Shown here piece by piece: positions 61,297 to 64,000 of a DNA stretch of 64,000 nt. Positions within the stretch are counted from its first letter, which is position 1. The number at the start of each line of letters is the position of its first letter. This DNA is from Sphingomonas yunnanensis (GTDB lineage Bacteria > Pseudomonadota > Alphaproteobacteria > Sphingomonadales > Sphingomonadaceae), in NCBI RefSeq assembly GCF_019898765.1, contig NZ_JAIOKB010000001.1:930001-994000 (forward strand). Direction: 5' to 3'. The notes beneath the pieces were generated by a model, which ran no database searches, had not been told where the DNA came from, and saw nothing but the letters and a program-made list of their open reading frames with translations. Both the position numbers and the translations under genes were made by a program.

Positions 61297-62631
61297 TCAG
61301 CCCGCGGCCAGCGCCAGCGTGAAGCGAGCGCCTTCGCCGGGCGCGCTGTCGACCGTGAGCGTACCGCCCATCGCCTCGGCGAGCCGCCGCGCGATATACA
61401 GGCCGAGCCCGCTGCCCCCCGGCTCGCCCGGATCGACGCGCTCGAACTTGCCGAAGATCCGCGCCTGGTCGAAGGCGGCGATGCCCTGCCCGGCGTCGGC
61501 GACGGTCAGCAGCGCGCGCCCGCCCTCGCGCCGCAGCGAGAGCACGATCGCGCTGTCGCGGGGCGCGTAGCGGACCGCGTTGGCGATCAGGTTGACCGCC
61601 ACCTGCAGCATCCGCCGGAACTCGCCGAGCGCGATCAGCTCGCCCCCGCAGCCCGCGCGGTCGATCGTCACGCCCGCGTCCGTCGCGCGCGCGGCGAGCA
61701 GCGCAGCGGCGCGGCGCGCGACGTCGGCGAGGTCGACAGCCACGCGCGCGGTGGTGAAATCCTCGCGCTCGATCGCCTCGAGATCGACGAGATCGTCGAT
61801 CAGCCCGAGCAGGTGACGCCCGGCGCCGGCGATGTCGGCGGCATAATCGGCGTAGTGGCTGTCGAGTGGCCCGTCCGCCGCGGCGCTGATCCCGTCGGCG
61901 TTGGCGATGATCCGCGCCAGCGCGCCGCGCAGCAGGGAGTCGAGCCGGTGATCGAACGGGCGGAGCTGCGGCGCGGCGGGAGGCGGCGCGGCGGCATAGG
62001 CGCCCCCGACGAAGCCGCCGAACCCACCACCCGTGTCGAACCGGACGTGCCCCGCGAGTGTCAGGCGCGGCCCGCCGGCGTGCAGCCGCGCGGGCTGGTC
62101 GGCGAAGTCGCGGCGCTCGGTGAGCGCGTCGAGCAGCGGCATCGTGCCGTCACTGCCGGGTTCGAGCACGAACAGCCGGCTCAGCGGCCGGCCGAGCGCG
62201 GCGGCGGGATCGAGCCCGAGCCGTGCCGCCGCGTCGGGCGACAGTCTGGTCACGCGCAACTCCGAGTCGACCTCCCAGGTCCAGTCAGCGCCCTCCGGCG
62301 CGCTCACCTCGGCCAGAGTCGCGGCGCCGGCGCGGGCGAAGCCGGCGGCGCGCTCGCGCAGCAGCGAGACGGTCAGCGCTACCCCGCTCTCGTCGGGCAT
62401 GGCCTTGACCCAGCAGTCGAGGTCGCGATCGCCGTCGGCGATCGTCACCGCGCGCGACACCAGGATCCGTAGCCGACGGGCCAGCCGCACCAGCACCGCG
62501 ACCTGTGGAATGGCGAGCAGCGCGCCGTGGCGGCCGCCCGCCCGCGCGTTGAGCGCCGCGAACGCGTCGTCGGCGCGGGCGAGCCGGTCGTGGCGGTCGA
62601 CCGCCGCGTGCAGCGTGGCCAGCGCGGTCAC
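61297..62631 (-). CDS. Sensor kinase-like protein lacking an obvious phospho-accepting His
   Basis: A 444-residue protein. A PAS-like region lies around residues 100-200, a dimerisation helix region around 230-290, and a complete ATPase domain follows: QVAVNLIANAVRYAPRDSAI, VADAGQGIAAFDQARIFGKF and GGSGLGLYIARRLAEAMGG. The usual HExxxP helix is replaced by LDSLLRGALARIIANADGIS, so the phospho-acceptor His is missing. It may still bind ATP and act as a phosphatase or scaffold. It overlaps the DUF2336 gene by 4 bases, and the two form one operon. Confidence 0.75.
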   Translation of the reverse strand: MTALATLHAAVDRHDRLARADDAFAALNARAGGRHGALLAIPQVAVLVRLARRLRILVSRAVTIADGDRDLDCWVKAMPDESGVALTVSLLRERAAGFARAGAATLAEVSAPEGADWTWEVDSELRVTRLSPDAAARLGLDPAAALGRPLSRLFVLEPGSDGTMPLLDALTERRDFADQPARLHAGGPRLTLAGHVRFDTGGGFGGFVGGAYAAAPPPAAPQLRPFDHRLDSLLRGALARIIANADGISAAADGPLDSHYADYAADIAGAGRHLLGLIDDLVDLEAIEREDFTTARVAVDLADVARRAAALLAARATDAGVTIDRAGCGGELIALGEFRRMLQVAVNLIANAVRYAPRDSAIVLSLRREGGRALLTVADAGQGIAAFDQARIFGKFERVDPGEPGGSGLGLYIARRLAEAMGGTLTVDSAPGEGARFTLALAAG

Positions 62632-63716
62632 GCGCGCGGGCTGCGGGCGAGCGCGCGCACCGCGGCGCGGAAGTCACGGTGCAAGGTCAGCGGCGCCACC
62701 GCGCGCGCGGCGGTCTCGGGCGCGAGCGTGGCGACTCGGTCGAGCGAGTCGGGCAAGGTCTCGACGTCGCGCTCGCGATCGGCCTCGCACAGGACGAAAC
62801 CGATCTGCGCGATGAGGTGACGCTCAAGCCCGAGCGCGCGCAGCGCCAGCCACAGCCGGTCGCTGTCGGCGTCGAGCGTGAGCCCGCGCGCCTCGGCGAA
62901 CTCGATCCCGAGCGCGTGCGACAGCAGCGCCGCGAACAGGCTGGTGCGCGCCTCGCCGAGCGAGTCGATCATCAGCTGCGGCAGCGCACCGGAGCCCGGG
63001 TCGAGCGCGGCGGCGAGTTGCGCGGCGGCGGCCTCGACCCGCTCGCCGTCGTCGTGCGCCGCGATACTGCGCTGGCTCGCCTCGGACAGGGCGCGGTCGA
63101 CCTCGGGCGGGACGCCGTGGCCGAGCCGCTCGCGCAACGCCGCCGCTACCCACCAGACGAGCCGCTCGTTCAGCCCATGGGGCAGTTCCGCGCGACGATC
63201 GGCATGCGCCAGGCGTCGCCGGCTGTCCGCCACCAGATAGGTCACCGTGCGGCCGCGCACGACGCCGTCCGCGCTGTCGGCGAGCGCGGTGAGCAGCGCG
63301 GTGGTGTTACCGGGCGCGCGCTGCGCCGCCAGTGCCTCGTCGATCAGGTCGACGCGCGCCTGCGCGATCAGCTCGGCCATCAGCTCGGGATCGCGCATCA
63401 GCCCCGACTCGATCAATCGCGGCAGTGTCATCGCGCGATTGCCGGCGAGCAGCGCCGCGGCGTCCGGTAGTCCCCGCGCCTCCAGCAGCCGCGCGGCGTG
63501 ACCGGCGACGTCGCGCTCGATCGCTGCCACGGTCGTCTCCACGAGGCGATTGATCGCGACCCGGCTGCGCTCGTCGAGCCGGTCGCGCTCGTCGGCGAAG
63601 ACGTCCGCGATCGCCGCGCTCAGCCGCGCCCCCGCGCGGCCGTCGGCCGACGCCGCCTGCGCCGCGACTCGCGCGGCCAGGTCCGAATCGATCGCCTGGG
63701 AGGGTTGGGCGGGCAT
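62628..63716 (-). CDS. DUF2336 domain protein
   Basis: A 362-residue helical protein of the DUF2336 family, common in alphaproteobacteria. DRSRVAINRLVETTVAAIER, LLEARGLPDAAALLAGNRAM, LPRLIESGLMRDPELMAELI and VTYLVADSRRRLAHADRRAE are repeat-like helices. The family is of unknown function, with HEAT-like helical repeats suggesting protein binding. I start at MPAQPSQAID (63716), with GAGGTGG upstream; the GTG at 63749 is possible. It lies directly before the kinase-like gene. A CtrA-like site lies 26 bases upstream. Confidence 0.78.
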   Translation of the reverse strand: MPAQPSQAIDSDLAARVAAQAASADGRAGARLSAAIADVFADERDRLDERSRVAINRLVETTVAAIERDVAGHAARLLEARGLPDAAALLAGNRAMTLPRLIESGLMRDPELMAELIAQARVDLIDEALAAQRAPGNTTALLTALADSADGVVRGRTVTYLVADSRRRLAHADRRAELPHGLNERLVWWVAAALRERLGHGVPPEVDRALSEASQRSIAAHDDGERVEAAAAQLAAALDPGSGALPQLMIDSLGEARTSLFAALLSHALGIEFAEARGLTLDADSDRLWLALRALGLERHLIAQIGFVLCEADRERDVETLPDSLDRVATLAPETAARAVAPLTLHRDFRAAVRALARSPRA

Positions 63717-63741
63717 CTCTCCACCTCTTAGCGAGCGATCC

Positions 63742-63756
63742 TTAACCACGCTCTAA
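63742..63756 (-). promoter_or_regulatory. CtrA-like site upstream of DUF2336 gene
   Basis: On the reverse strand TTAG, 7 bases AGCGTGG, then TTAA: one mismatch to TTAA-N7-TTAA. It lies 26-40 bases before the DUF2336 start. Confidence 0.35.
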
Positions 63757-64000
63757 GTCACTCGTCGCAGCCACTCGACCGCTGCCACCAGCGTGAGCGC
63801 GGCATAGAGGGCGACCACGCCGAGCCCCAAAGTCGGCCAGCCCGACAGCGTTGCCACCGCCAGGATCGCGAGATAGCCCGGCGCGGTGCCCCACCAGGCG
63901 CGGCGCGGCGCGGCGCCGGCGGCGCGCTCGCCCACGCCCGCCGCCACCAGAGCGCCGAGCGCGAGCAACCGCGCGCTCGCGGTCGCGGCGTCGCGGTCTA
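63753..64000 (-). CDS. Membrane protein (N-terminus beyond the window)
   Basis: The reverse-strand frame is open from base 64000 to the stop at 63753-63755, about 81 codons. It holds two or three hydrophobic segments: ASARLLALGALVAAGVGERA, APGYLAILAVATLSGWPTLG and GLGVVALYAALTLVAAVEWL, ending RRVT. The DRDAATASAR start suggests part of a polytopic enzyme such as a CDP-alcohol phosphatidyltransferase, but too little is visible to name it. The start codon lies beyond the window edge. Confidence 0.6.
   Translation of the reverse strand, partial: DRDAATASARLLALGALVAAGVGERAAGAAPRRAWWGTAPGYLAILAVATLSGWPTLGLGVVALYAALTLVAAVEWLRRVT

Overview
The window reads as chromosomal DNA from a high-GC alphaproteobacterium of the Sphingomonadaceae, most likely Sphingomonas. 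The evidence is very GC-rich codon use, a mix of ATG and GTG starts, ATGA/GTGA gene overlaps, a TonB-dependent receptor, an ilvBNC/leuA arrangement, EcfG-type (GGAAC-N17-GTT) and CtrA-type (TTAA-N7-TTAA) promoter motifs, phasin and DUF2336 genes, and many copies of short palindromic intergenic repeats. I see no rRNA, tRNA, CRISPR array, insertion sequence or phage gene.

Layout. 1-3672: a partial glycosyltransferase, a small membrane protein, then a reverse-strand set of alpha/beta hydrolase, broken SDR and GH130 enzyme. 3710-11841: SelO, then arginine succinyltransferase (AST) catabolism (astD, DUF808 membrane protein, rppH, an M20 hydrolase, astA, astB). 12044-15270: a small membrane protein, a probably zinc-regulated TonB-dependent receptor and a histidine phosphatase. 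15455-21962: a tightly overlapping six-gene glycan operon (two sugar epimerases, a GT4 enzyme, three CgeB-like glycosyltransferases) behind a candidate EcfG stress promoter. 22121-32167: serB and miaA back to back, then branched-chain amino acid synthesis (ilvB, ilvN, ilvC, leuA with a leucine-rich leader peptide), interrupted by a TonB-like protein, a YceI protein and a BLUF blue-light sensor. 32180-35318: small membrane proteins, DUF1178, glutaredoxin, ComF and a methyltransferase.

35518-40134 is the most unusual stretch. A reverse-strand signalling operon (EAL phosphodiesterase, TPR histidine kinase, single-domain response regulator) faces a forward cassette of four tandem, near-identical 19-residue hydrophobic peptide genes. 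Each has its own ribosome binding site and each ends in TTIKPW; a perfect CtrA-type box lies in the shared intergenic region. I do not recognise this cassette.

40152-54650: a flavin monooxygenase, tamA-tamB, and a complete RND efflux operon (adaptor, pump, outer-membrane channel). 54898-64000: a phasin, a secreted protein with a cyclophilin, an M20D amidohydrolase, a bacteriophytochrome kinase, a PilZ protein overlapping an orphan [2Fe-2S] oxidoreductase subunit, and a kinase-like protein lacking an obvious phospho-accepting His paired with a DUF2336 protein. The window ends in a partial membrane protein.

Sensory themes recur: two photoreceptors, c-di-GMP proteins (EAL, PilZ), several kinases, and candidate CtrA and EcfG sites. 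All functional statements are from reading the sequence; no database search was run.
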